Part shown: in pieces, positions 53,799 to 61,901 of the stretch
How the letters are laid out: every line of letters begins with the position of its first letter
How positions within the stretch are numbered: position 1 is the stretch's first letter
Origin: Pseudomonas arcuscaelestis
Lineage (GTDB): Bacteria > Pseudomonadota > Gammaproteobacteria > Pseudomonadales > Pseudomonadaceae
Assembly: GCF_016881005.1 (NCBI RefSeq)
Contig: NZ_JACOPV010000002.1
Span: 62,001-126,000, forward strand
Length of the DNA: 64,000 nucleotides
Direction: 5' to 3'
Made by a program: the position numbers and the translations under genes
Notes under the pieces: model-generated
Database searches by the model: none
What the model saw: only the letters and a program-made list of their open reading frames with translations
What the model was told of the DNA's origin: nothing

Positions 53799-56162
53799 TC
53801 AGGCAGTAACTACCTTTGCCTGCGCTACAAGTGGGCGCCCCTGGTTGAACCATGCAGCCAGGGCTGGCAGCAGGAAGATCGCGCCGAGCACGTTAACCAG
53901 GAACATGAACGCCAGCAGGATGCCCATGTCGGCCTGCAATTTGAGCGGGGCAAAGGCCCAGGTCCCAACCCCGATGGCCATGGTCAGGGCAGTAAACACT
54001 GCAGCGGTGCCGCGTTGGCACATGGCGCGGTAGAACGCTCCGCGCAGATCCACGCCCGCGGCCATCTCGTGCTGGATGCGCTCGTACAGATAAATGCCGT
54101 AGTCGACCCCCACCCCGACCCCCAGCGCCATCACCGGCAGCGTGGCAACCTTCAGGCCAATACCGAGCATCGCCATCAATGCGTTGCATAGAATCGCCAC
54201 CACTGCCAACGGCACCAGAATGCACAGCACCGCGCGCAGTGAGCGGAACGTCAGCAGGCAAAACAACGCCACCGAACAGAACAACGCTGCGAGCATGATC
54301 ACTTCGGCATGCTTCACAGCCTCGTTCGAGGCCGCCATGACGCCGACGTTGCCGCCCGCCAGTTTGAATTCCACTTCAGAGGCGTGAATGGAGGCGATGA
54401 TGCGCTTGGCCTCGTTGACCACATGAAAGACTGTCGCGCCTTCGTGATCGTTGAGAAACACCAGGATCTGCATGCGCTTGCAGCCTTCGGTCACTAGACC
54501 TGAGTCTGCCGAGTAAGCCAGCGAGCCCTGTTGCAATCCCCGGGAAGAACCTGGAATGGCCGCCCAGCGCGGGTTGCCTTCATTGTTCCCGGCAATCATC
54601 TCCTTGCCCATGCCCGCCACGCTTTGTACCGATTGCACGCCCGCCACTGCGCGCATCTGAAAGTCGAATGACTCGACCGCACGCATAACCTTGGGGTTCA
54701 GGCAGGCTTCGTCTCCCGCCCGGGCTTGCAGGAACACCGCGAGCACGTCCAGGCCGATGGAGTAGCTGTCGGTGATGCGCTGGTTGTCTTGGTTGTAACG
54801 CGAGTCGGCACGCAACTCTGGCGCGCCGACGCCAATATCACCGACCTGCAACTGCCGCGCCTTGAGCACGCCGGCGCCCAGCAGCGCCAGGCTGATGGCA
54901 AACACTGCCAGTGCCGGGCCCGGCTCAGCCAGGGCGGATAGGCGCCACCACAATCGATGCCGTGTGGCTCGCGCTTTCGGCAGCGCAGCCCGCGCGGGAA
55001 GCGCCAAGCCGGCCAAAATCAGCGGCAACAACATTTTATTGGTGATGATCATCAGCATCACCCCAACACAGGCCGTTACGCCCAGCTCATGAACGATGGG
55101 GATGTCGATGAGCATGATCACGGCGAAACCCAGGGCATTCATCAGCAACGCCAAGGCTCCGGGAATGAAGATCGCACAGAAGGCTGAGTGCGCAGCCTGA
55201 CGTGCATTCGCGCCAGCCAGCACTTCCTGGCGCCAGGCGTTGCTCATCTGCACGGCGTGCGACACACCAATGGAGAAAATCAGGAACGGCACCAGCACCG
55301 ACATTGGATCGATACCCAGGCCCAGCAGCGGCAACAATCCCAGTAGCCAGACTACCGGCAACAAGGCCACCAGCAACGCCACCAGCGTCAGCACCAGCGA
55401 GCGGGTGTACAGCCACAGCAGCAAGGCGGTGATCGCGAACGCCACGGCAAAGAACATCAGCACCGTGTTCAACCCTTCGACTACATCCCCGACCAGCTTG
55501 GCAAAACCCACGACGTTGATTTCGATATCGTCATTGCTGTACCGGCTGCGAATGTCTTCCAGACGCTGGGCAATGTCGACATACGACACCGGCTTGCCGG
55601 TCTTCGGGTCGGTATCCTGCAGGTCGGCACGTACCAGGGCCGAGCGTTGATCATTGGCCAGCAGTCGACCGATTTGCCCGGCGCGGGCCGCATTGCTGCG
55701 GACCTTGGCCAGGTCTTCTGCAGTACCGGCATATTGTGGCGGCACCACCAGATCACCGACATAGCCCTCCTCGGTGATCTCCACGTAGCGCACGTTGGGG
55801 GTGAACAGCGACGTCACGCTCGGGCGGCTGACCCCGGAGATGAAAAAAACATCGTCAGTGACCTTCTGCAGCACCTCGAGAAACTGCTGGTTGTAAATGT
55901 CGCCCTCACCTTTCCAGTGCACGTTCACCAACAGCCGATTAGCCCCGGTGAACACGCGACTGAAATCGAGGAAATTGAGCATGTATTCATGCCGCACCGG
56001 AATCTGCTTGTTAAAACCAGGGTCCAGGCGCACCTGGGTAGCGCTGAAACCAAGGCCCAGACTGAGCAACAGAAACAGCGCCAGCCAGCGGCGGCGGTTA
56101 TCAAGCAAAAGGTCGGCGCAGCCACGTACGCAGCGTTGCAGCCAAGGAAGGTTCGAGGTCAT
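53799..56162 (-). CDS. MMPL/RND-family transporter (cluster B copy)
   Basis: A 787-residue inner-membrane RND-type protein, homologous along its length with the one at 5116-7590 (for example FLIFSIGVSHAVQ versus FLIFAIGVSHAAQ, and GVGVGVDYGIYLY versus GVGIGVDYALYLL). The first helix is near residues 28-45; the two periplasmic domains are about 60-225 and 430-580. ATG at 56162, seven nt after the YCF48-type stop, is preferred to an ATG six codons earlier. It is expected to move a hydrophobic substrate in partnership with the propeller protein. Confidence 0.92.
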   Translation of the reverse strand: MTSNLPWLQRCVRGCADLLLDNRRRWLALFLLLSLGLGFSATQVRLDPGFNKQIPVRHEYMLNFLDFSRVFTGANRLLVNVHWKGEGDIYNQQFLEVLQKVTDDVFFISGVSRPSVTSLFTPNVRYVEITEEGYVGDLVVPPQYAGTAEDLAKVRSNAARAGQIGRLLANDQRSALVRADLQDTDPKTGKPVSYVDIAQRLEDIRSRYSNDDIEINVVGFAKLVGDVVEGLNTVLMFFAVAFAITALLLWLYTRSLVLTLVALLVALLPVVWLLGLLPLLGLGIDPMSVLVPFLIFSIGVSHAVQMSNAWRQEVLAGANARQAAHSAFCAIFIPGALALLMNALGFAVIMLIDIPIVHELGVTACVGVMLMIITNKMLLPLILAGLALPARAALPKARATRHRLWWRLSALAEPGPALAVFAISLALLGAGVLKARQLQVGDIGVGAPELRADSRYNQDNQRITDSYSIGLDVLAVFLQARAGDEACLNPKVMRAVESFDFQMRAVAGVQSVQSVAGMGKEMIAGNNEGNPRWAAIPGSSRGLQQGSLAYSADSGLVTEGCKRMQILVFLNDHEGATVFHVVNEAKRIIASIHASEVEFKLAGGNVGVMAASNEAVKHAEVIMLAALFCSVALFCLLTFRSLRAVLCILVPLAVVAILCNALMAMLGIGLKVATLPVMALGVGVGVDYGIYLYERIQHEMAAGVDLRGAFYRAMCQRGTAAVFTALTMAIGVGTWAFAPLKLQADMGILLAFMFLVNVLGAIFLLPALAAWFNQGRPLVAQAKVVTA

Positions 56163-56169
56163 GAGAAAC

Positions 56170-57144
56170 TCACTGTGCATGAGCGGCCAAGCCGCCGTCC
56201 GGGCCCTGGGAAACACCGCGCTCACCGGCCACGAGCAAATGCCTGGCATTGAGGGCCACCGCTGAGGTCAGCGTGCCCAGGCCACTGCGCCGGCTACGTT
56301 CAACAAGCTGCCCTTGTCCATCGAGATGGATCAGCTGACTGCCCGCGCCCACCAATACAACGCCTGCTTCGCCCGGCAACCGTGCATGCCCATAAATGGG
56401 CTGACTGCTGTCGAGGGCAACACGCTGCCAGCTGTCGCCGAAGTCCACGCTGCGAAATACCTGTCCGCGCATGCCGTAGGCCACCCAGTGCGAGGCCGAG
56501 AGGCTGACCACACCGAACAACGAGCCGTTATAGAACGGCGCAAGCTGTTGCCAGTTGCGCCCCGCGTCATCCGAGCGCAGCACCAGGCCTTGCTCGCCAA
56601 CCAGCATGCGCCGGCCCTGGCGATCACCATCCATGCCGTTGAAATGCGCACCATCACCGGGCAACTCCCGTGCGTGCCAATGCTCGCCGGCGTCGCTGGA
56701 CTCCAGGTACTTGCCGTAGCTGCCGTAAGCCGCCACCTGCTGACCATCCCCGCTCCACACACCGAGCAAGGGCTCGCCGAGGTCGGCGTCATAATGGGCT
56801 TCCTGCCAGGTGACGCCACGGTCTTGCGAGCGCGCAATCAAGCCGTCGTGGCCGACGGCTATCAACGTCTGCGGGTTCAAGGCAATCAGGCCGGTGAGTG
56901 TCGCCTCACGCTCAAGGGAGACTCGCGTCGAATGCCAGGAGCGTCCACTGTCGAGGCTGGTCAGCAAGGTGCCGCGCTCACCTGCGGCCAATAGCTGCTG
57001 GCCATTGACCAGCAAGGTGTTGACCTGCACGCGGTCCACCTGCAACTGCGTGGCCAGTAGCGGTGCCGGGTTGCGCGGAGCGAAGGCGAAAGCCACTGCT
57101 GCCAACACCACGCCGCTGACGGCGTATCCAATCAGCTGGCGCAT
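56170..57144 (-). CDS. YCF48/BNR-repeat beta-propeller protein, exported (cluster B copy)
   Basis: A 324-residue propeller protein with an N-terminal hydrophobic export segment (residues 5-22). Repeated blades include SLDSGRSWHS, SQDRGVTWQE, SSDAGEHWHA, SDDAGRNWQQ and SVDFGDSWQR. It is the paralogue of 7606-8688, 36 residues shorter. GGAGGA eight bases before the ATG supports the start. First gene of the unit with the MMPL transporter, and the promoter carries operator site 3. A periplasmic accessory role is inferred from the constant pairing. Confidence 0.88.
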   Translation of the reverse strand: MRQLIGYAVSGVVLAAVAFAFAPRNPAPLLATQLQVDRVQVNTLLVNGQQLLAAGERGTLLTSLDSGRSWHSTRVSLEREATLTGLIALNPQTLIAVGHDGLIARSQDRGVTWQEAHYDADLGEPLLGVWSGDGQQVAAYGSYGKYLESSDAGEHWHARELPGDGAHFNGMDGDRQGRRMLVGEQGLVLRSDDAGRNWQQLAPFYNGSLFGVVSLSASHWVAYGMRGQVFRSVDFGDSWQRVALDSSQPIYGHARLPGEAGVVLVGAGSQLIHLDGQGQLVERSRRSGLGTLTSAVALNARHLLVAGERGVSQGPDGGLAAHAQ

Positions 57145-57197
57145 TGCGCAGTCCTCCGGGAACGTCGTGGAAGTAGGCACATGGGGCGTCGATCCTG

Positions 57198-57208
57198 TTG
57201 TTATTGTT
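57198..57208 (-). promoter_or_regulatory. A-rich Hfq/Crc-type motif in the YCF48-MMPL leader
   Basis: The minus strand reads AACAATAACAA, two overlapping AAnAAnAA matches, 54 nt before the start codon. The distance from the ribosome site makes function less certain than for the other copies. Confidence 0.4.
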
Positions 57209-57241
57209 ACCAGGATCATCAGCTCGCCCCGCCGGCCCTAC

Positions 57242-57259
57242 ATCGTCCAAACGGCTTAG
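57242..57259 (-). promoter_or_regulatory. cluster B operator, site 3 (YCF48-MMPL promoter)
   Basis: ATCGTCCAAACGGCTTAG, 16 of 18 consensus bases. A -10-like GATGAT (57215-57220, minus strand) follows after 21 nt. It is 98 bp from the start codon at 57144, between this gene and the extradiol dioxygenase stop. Confidence 0.7.
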
Positions 57260-57305
57260 CCGGCCAGGGCCTGGCGGCGGTGATTGAAGTGTGTTGTGCG
57301 TGCTA

Positions 57306-58196
57306 TTACTGTTGGCCGACCGAGAAGTCATGCCCCCAGATGCTCACGCGGGTGAACTCGAACGCCGCATGCTCCGCCCAGTCAACCTGTAGGCCCCCAC
57401 AGCCATACTCCAGGTCAAAGCCCGACGGCGTTTTCATATAGAAGCTGGTCATGTGGTCGTTCAGGTGCTGGCCGAGTGTCGCCGACAACGGCACGTCATG
57501 GGCCAGCAGGCGGTCGTGGGCACGCCCGACCTCGGTCATCGAGTCGACTTCGACCATCACATGCACGCAGCCAGACGGCACCGGATACTCTGCCAATGCC
57601 AGGCTGTGGTGACGGGCGTTGCGACAATGCAGAAAGTGGATGCGGATCGGCGGCGCCGAAGGGTCCGGGCGGAAGTTGAAAATATCCGACAGTTCAAAGC
57701 CCAGTACCTGCTTGGCAAAGGCCAGGGTTGCGTCAAAATTCGGGGCCGGAAGCACGGTATGGCCCAGGCCCATGTCGCCAGTAACAAAACGCGGCACGCC
57801 CTGAGGTGAGACAAAGGGCTGACAGTCGGAGCGATGCCCCCAACTCAATTCATGGCAATTACCCGAAGGGTCGCTAAGGCTGACCAGCGCCTGGACACCT
57901 CGTTGCTCGATCTGCTCGGCGCTACCGGGTTGCCACTCGATACCCTGCGCATCGAGATGCGCCAAGGCAGCCTTATAAGCCGATTCCGAGGCCAGTTCCC
58001 AACCTGAAGCCACGTAGCGTGCCTCGCTGCCCTCGACCACCAGCATACGAAACGGACGCGCGTCCATTTTCACGTACAGGCCACCTGCTGGCGCCTCGCT
58101 GACCTGCATGCCGAGAACATCCTCGGCGTAGCGTTGCCACTGGCTGAGGTTGTTGCTCATGGCGACGAAATAGCTCAAACCGCGAATCTCGATCAT
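57306..58196 (-). CDS. extradiol ring-cleavage dioxygenase (BphC/HsaC-like)
   Basis: A 296-residue two-domain type I extradiol dioxygenase. Iron ligands sit at the expected places: His146 (GLGHTVL), His197 (RHHSLAL, the second of the pair) and Glu263 (DLEYG). Length equals the BphC/HsaC group that cleaves polycyclic or bicyclic catechols. The C-terminus WGHDFSVG also fits. It would open a catechol made from the substrate's first ring. ATG at 58196 gives the standard beginning IRGLSYFVAMS. Transcribed alone from a promoter with operator site 4, divergent from the dehydrogenase pair. Confidence 0.93.
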   Translation of the reverse strand: MIEIRGLSYFVAMSNNLSQWQRYAEDVLGMQVSEAPAGGLYVKMDARPFRMLVVEGSEARYVASGWELASESAYKAALAHLDAQGIEWQPGSAEQIEQRGVQALVSLSDPSGNCHELSWGHRSDCQPFVSPQGVPRFVTGDMGLGHTVLPAPNFDATLAFAKQVLGFELSDIFNFRPDPSAPPIRIHFLHCRNARHHSLALAEYPVPSGCVHVMVEVDSMTEVGRAHDRLLAHDVPLSATLGQHLNDHMTSFYMKTPSGFDLEYGCGGLQVDWAEHAAFEFTRVSIWGHDFSVGQQ

Positions 58197-58263
58197 GCCG
58201 CTGCTCCTTATAGGGCAAATTCGGTAGTGGCGGTCATTCTGCGAAGCGCGGCAGTGGGCCCTC

Positions 58264-58281
58264 ATCGTCCGTTGAGACTAC
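58264..58281 (-). promoter_or_regulatory. cluster B operator, site 4 (extradiol dioxygenase promoter)
   Basis: ATCGTCCGTTGAGACTAC, the weakest copy (12 of 18), but with the left half intact. A -10-like CAGAAT (58236-58241, minus strand) follows after 22 nt. It stands back to back with site 5, 20 nt away. Confidence 0.6.
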
Positions 58282-58301
58282 TTGCCGTGTAGTAGCGCAG
58301 A

Positions 58302-58319
58302 CTAGTCCGTTTCAATGAT
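58302..58319 (+). promoter_or_regulatory. cluster B operator, site 5 (acyl-CoA dehydrogenase promoter)
   Basis: Plus strand CTAGTCCGTTTCAATGAT; its complement matches the consensus at 15 of 18. A -10-like TAGACT (58342-58347) follows after 22 nt, and the ATG is 61 nt past the site. Same orientation towards its gene as the other five. Confidence 0.72.
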
Positions 58320-58380
58320 TCGCCACTAAAAGCACCGCTCCTAGACTCAAGCTTCTATCCGCCGCACCGAGTCGACACCC

Positions 58381-59550
58381 ATGGAGTTCGCATTCAACCA
58401 AGAACAACTGATGATTCAGGACAGCGCTGCGCGCTTTCTCGCCCAGGTCAGCGACTCCCATGCGGTGCGCGCCGCCATGTCCCGGCCTGAAGGTTATGAC
58501 CCCACGTTATGGCAGCGCATTGGCGAAGAGCTCTACTGGCCTGCGTTGATCATTCCCGAGCGCTTCGGTGGTTTAGGGCTGGGCTTTGCCGAGCTGGCGA
58601 TCCTGCTGGAACAGAGCGGTCGTCACCTGCTGTGTGCACCCTTGTTGGCGACTACCTGCCTGGCGACGCCAGCGCTGCTGCTGGCCAGCAACCCGGCGTT
58701 GCAAGATCGCTGGCTCGGCGCGATTGCCGCCGGCGCCAGTGCCACCCTGGCGTTCGCCAGTACGCCTGGCCTCGGTGCCGACAGCGTGCAGGTGCAAGCC
58801 GTTGCCGATGTGCAGGGGTACCGTTTGAACGGCAGTTACCTGCAGGTCATCGACGGCAACCAGGCTCAGCTACTGATCGTTGCGGCGCGCACCCCCGGCA
58901 GCGCGGGCGAAGCTGGCATCAGCTTATTTGCCCTGCCCGCCGACAGCACTGGCGTTCAACGTCACGCGCTGCCAACCCTCGACCAGACCCGCCGCCTGGC
59001 GCGCATCGAGCTGCACGACGTCAGCGTCAGTCCTGCGCAGTTGCTCAGCGATGCAGGCCAAGGCTGGCCGCTGTTGCGTGACGTACTGCAGATCGGCGCA
59101 ATCGGTCTGGCCGCCGAGCAAAGCGGTGGCGCACAGCAGGTGCTGGAACTGACCCTGGACTACATCGGCGAGCGGCGCCAGTTCGGTCGGACCATCGCCA
59201 GTTTTCAGGCCATCAAGCACCGTTGCGCCGATCTCATGCTGCAGCTTGAATGCGCCCGATCTGCGGCGTGGTATGCCGCCTGCGTCGCCCAGGAACGTCT
59301 TGACCGCAATGGCGATAGCAGCGTTGCCAGTGAACTTCTGGAGGCCGCGGCCACCGCACAGATACACGCCAGTGAAGCCTTCTTCAACTGCGCGGCCGAG
59401 TCGATCCAGCTACACGGCGGTGTCGGCTTTACCTGGGAATACGACCCGCACCTGTATTTCAAACGCGCCCGCGCCAGCGAGCAGCTGCTGGGCAGCCCTG
59501 CCTTGCACCGTGAACGCCTGGCGGCGCAGTTATTGGGAGAATTGCAATGA
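58381..59550 (+). CDS. acyl-CoA dehydrogenase subunit, FAD-binding-arginine type (FadE28-like)
   Basis: A 389-residue acyl-CoA dehydrogenase fold protein. The FAD-contact motif GERRQFGRTIASFQAIKH near residue 262 is intact. However, the usual catalytic YEGT segment is replaced by FKRARASEQLLGS, and no glutamate occupies the alternative helix-G position (GAIGLAAEQSGG). The N-terminal FNQEQLMIQDSAARF is typical. It overlaps the next dehydrogenase gene by 4 bp (ATGA). Such pairs form alpha2-beta2 enzymes in steroid side-chain and ring degradation, each subunit keeping part of the site. Alone it should be inactive. Confidence 0.92.
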   Translation: MEFAFNQEQLMIQDSAARFLAQVSDSHAVRAAMSRPEGYDPTLWQRIGEELYWPALIIPERFGGLGLGFAELAILLEQSGRHLLCAPLLATTCLATPALLLASNPALQDRWLGAIAAGASATLAFASTPGLGADSVQVQAVADVQGYRLNGSYLQVIDGNQAQLLIVAARTPGSAGEAGISLFALPADSTGVQRHALPTLDQTRRLARIELHDVSVSPAQLLSDAGQGWPLLRDVLQIGAIGLAAEQSGGAQQVLELTLDYIGERRQFGRTIASFQAIKHRCADLMLQLECARSAAWYAACVAQERLDRNGDSSVASELLEAAATAQIHASEAFFNCAAESIQLHGGVGFTWEYDPHLYFKRARASEQLLGSPALHRERLAAQLLGELQ

Positions 59551-60734
59551 AGATCGCATTCAGCGCCGCTGATGAAGCGTTCCGCACAGAGGTCGCCCAG
59601 TGGCTGGCCGAACACCTGCAAGGCGAATTTGCCGCCCTGCGCTTTCGCGGCGGACCGGGGGATGAGCACAGTTTTCCCGAACAACGCAAAGCCTGGGAGC
59701 GTGCGTTGGCAGCCGGTGGCTGGATCGGCGTGGGTTGGACCGAGGCCGACGGTGGTCGCGGGTTAAGCCTGAGCCGTCAGGTAATCTTCCACGAAGAGTA
59801 CGCCCGAGCTGGTGGACCAGGGCGCATGGGCCACATAGGTGAAGGCCTGGTTGGCCCAACCTTGGCTGCGTTCGGCAGCGCGGCGCAAAAGCAGCGTTTT
59901 CTGCCAGGCATCCTCAGTGGTACGCAGTTCTGGTGCCAGGGCTATTCGGAACCGGGCGCGGGCTCGGACCTGGCCAACGTTCAAACCCGTGCACGGCTGG
60001 ATGACAGTGGCGAGCATTGGCTGATCAGCGGGCAAAAAGTCTGGACCTCACTCGCTCACGAAGCCGATTGGTGCTTCGTATTGGCCCGTACCCAAGCGGG
60101 TAGCCAGGGTCATCACGGGTTGTCGTTCTTGCTGGTACCGATGGATCAGGCGCAGATTCGCGTACAGCCAATCCAGCAACTGACCGGTACCAGTGAGTTC
60201 AACGAAGTGTTCTTCGACCAGGCGCGCACCGCCAGCGACAACATGATTGGCCTGCCGGGCGAAGGCTGGAAGATAGCCATGGCCCTGCTGGGTTTCGAGC
60301 GTGGCGCTTCGACGCTGGGCCAGCAAATGCAGTTTCACAACGAACTGGAAGAAATCATCGCCGTGGCCAAACGCAATGGCGCAGCGCAAGACCCGCTGAT
60401 GCGCCAGCGTATCGCCCAGGCCTGGGCCGGATTGAAAGTACTGCGCTACAACTCGTTGCGCATGCTTTCCGGAGCCCAGGACGGTAGCCTGCGGCGCGAA
60501 GCGATGATCTACAAACTGGCTTGGTCCAACTGGCATGCAGCGCTGGGCAAACTGGCAATGGATGTACTGGGCGAAGAAGCCGAAGTGCTTGAAGCTGCAC
60601 CGTATCAACTGAGCCGATTGCAGGCCCTGTTCCTGTTCAGCCGGGCCGACACCGTGTATGGCGGCAGCAACGAAATCCAGCGCAACATCATCGCCGAACG
60701 CGCCCTGAACATGCCCCGCGAACCCCGAGCCTGA
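59547..60734 (+). CDS. acyl-CoA dehydrogenase subunit, catalytic-glutamate type (FadE29-like)
   Basis: A 395-residue acyl-CoA dehydrogenase. Glu251 in LLGFERGAS lies at the helix-G position used as base by isovaleryl-CoA dehydrogenase and FadE29. The classic YEGTNQIQ is changed to YGGSNEIQRNI near residue 370. The FAD-binding RxQFG segment of ordinary enzymes is missing in the middle. EPGAGSDLANVQTRA is the substrate/flavin loop. It complements the preceding subunit, supporting a heterotetramer acting on a bulky acyl-CoA such as a steroid or terpenoid fragment. Confidence 0.92.
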   Translation: MKIAFSAADEAFRTEVAQWLAEHLQGEFAALRFRGGPGDEHSFPEQRKAWERALAAGGWIGVGWTEADGGRGLSLSRQVIFHEEYARAGGPGRMGHIGEGLVGPTLAAFGSAAQKQRFLPGILSGTQFWCQGYSEPGAGSDLANVQTRARLDDSGEHWLISGQKVWTSLAHEADWCFVLARTQAGSQGHHGLSFLLVPMDQAQIRVQPIQQLTGTSEFNEVFFDQARTASDNMIGLPGEGWKIAMALLGFERGASTLGQQMQFHNELEEIIAVAKRNGAAQDPLMRQRIAQAWAGLKVLRYNSLRMLSGAQDGSLRREAMIYKLAWSNWHAALGKLAMDVLGEEAEVLEAAPYQLSRLQALFLFSRADTVYGGSNEIQRNIIAERALNMPREPRA

Positions 60735-60745
60735 CCCCCGCGCAG

Positions 60746-60765
60746 CCCTCTCCCCCCGGAGAGGG
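60746..60765 (+). terminator. hairpin 11 nt after the acyl-CoA dehydrogenase pair
   Basis: CCCTCTCC and GGAGAGGG pair over 8 bp around a CCCC loop. No T-run follows, so termination would be factor-dependent. Confidence 0.4.
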
Positions 60766-60794
60766 ACATCTCAACCCACACTAGAGGCGCGCCG

Positions 60795-60871
60795 GATCTG
60801 CACCTGATCCGCTGTTGACCTGCTTTTGACCTGTTTTTGACCTGTTTTTGATCTGCTTTTGATCTGCTTTT
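60795..60871. repeat. 11-bp tandem repeat, seven units
   Basis: Units of the form GAYCTGYTTTT start at 60795, 60806, 60817, 60828, 60839, 60850 and 60861; the first two are degenerate. The 11-bp period is close to one DNA helical turn and not a multiple of three, arguing against coding. Confidence 0.8.
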
Positions 60872-60882
60872 GACCTTGATCT

Positions 60883-61145
60883 ACCCGCCCCGTTAACCAG
60901 AAGGGCCGAGTGAAGGTGTTGCGAAAGGGCGAGCGCGCAGCGCCTTCGGCCCCAGCCGAAGTTGCGAATCGTAGTGTTGCTTGCAACGCGTAGATCGCAA
61001 TGCCCTGAAGCGACACCGTAGCGAGGGTACCCGAAGCGCAGCGTAGGGCCCCTGGTGGGGCAAGCCCTTTGCTTACTTTGGGGCGACTGCCAAAGTAAGG
61101 CGCCGTAAGGGCGCAAAGGTGACTCAACGCCACCAAAGCAAATGG
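60883..61145. repeat. structured repeat region resembling dispersed Pseudomonas intergenic repeats
   Basis: Successive perfect stems: CTTCGGC/GCCGAAG (60944-60961), CTTACTTTGG/CCAAAGTAAG (61072-61099) and GCGCC/GGCGC (61100-61114). The block around 61070-61120 resembles a sequence I recall as recurring between genes in Pseudomonas; a genome-wide copy count cannot be made here. Confidence 0.5.
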
Positions 61146-61265
61146 ATCAGCACCCAATTGAAGCGCCACATCGCCAGACAAACCCGCCCCCAAGCTGAGT
61201 TGAAAATTAAATTCGCCCTGCTAAAAAGCCAGAGCGAAAAAAATCAAAACCGCAGGCGACCCCAA

Positions 61266-61901
61266 CTACCTCACCCGAATCTTCGGCTCCGAAGCGTCAC
61301 GCCGCATCGTCAACAGAAACGCCTCCAACGGAGCAGGTTCGGCAATTTGCGGCAACGCATCCTTATCCGGCCGCTGAGCCCAGAACGCATCCCAGGACGG
61401 AAACAACTCATGAAAACTACCGGCATAGGGCTCCCGCCCTGGCCAACGCATTTTCATCCCCCCAATCGGCGGCTTGTTGAGATCGGTAGCGTACCAGTAG
61501 CACGGCAAGCGACGACGGAAACACCAACGCCCGTCTACCCGCTCATAATCATCCCAGTACAACATCTGCATGATCACCCACTCAGCCCCGGTCTCATGCT
61601 CATTCTTGGAATAGACCACACCCGTGGCATGGTCGGCATCGCTGAACTCGATGATGTGCTGGCCCAAGTGATGCGAGGTGCCGTGAAACTGGCGGCGCAT
61701 GGTTTCGTCCAGCCAGGCCTTGAAGTGCCCACGGCCCTGCTTGTCGCGACCAACCTTGACGTCCGGGACAAAACAGTTAGCCATGGCGTCCATGTCGCGC
61801 ATGTCCAGGGCCAGGGCGTACTTGCCGGCCAGTTGGCGGATCGCATCCAGCGACTCCAGGCGGTCGATGCGCTCGTGCAGCGAGGTCGTGTCCATAGTCA
61901 T
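61266..61901 (-). CDS. SnoaL-like/NTF2-fold protein (ketosteroid-isomerase-like superfamily)
   Basis: A 211-residue cone-fold protein of the SnoaL-like family. The core is LHERIDRLESLDAIRQLAGKY followed by DMDAMANCFVPDVKV. A C-terminal extension of about 75 residues is present. The superfamily includes ketosteroid isomerase, scytalone dehydratase and bile-acid 7-alpha-dehydratase. The ATG at 61901 shares one base with the stop of the SDR gene (TGATG). An isomerase or dehydratase step in ring metabolism is likely. Confidence 0.88.
   Translation of the reverse strand: MTMDTTSLHERIDRLESLDAIRQLAGKYALALDMRDMDAMANCFVPDVKVGRDKQGRGHFKAWLDETMRRQFHGTSHHLGQHIIEFSDADHATGVVYSKNEHETGAEWVIMQMLYWDDYERVDGRWCFRRRLPCYWYATDLNKPPIGGMKMRWPGREPYAGSFHELFPSWDAFWAQRPDKDALPQIAEPAPLEAFLLTMRRDASEPKIRVR

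Larger units (their letters stand above)
60735..61265. other. 531-bp convergent intergenic region, noncoding and highly repetitive
   Basis: No gene is supported. It holds a hairpin near the dehydrogenase stop, an 11-bp tandem repeat and a chain of perfect stems (each listed separately) between the converging dehydrogenase and SnoaL-like genes. Open frames across it have no ribosome sites or similarity. The remainder, 61146-61265, is plain AT-richer sequence. Confidence 0.7.

Noticed and set aside
60795..60871. Possible CRISPR array
   Set aside because: Contiguous 11-bp units without spacers and no cas genes.
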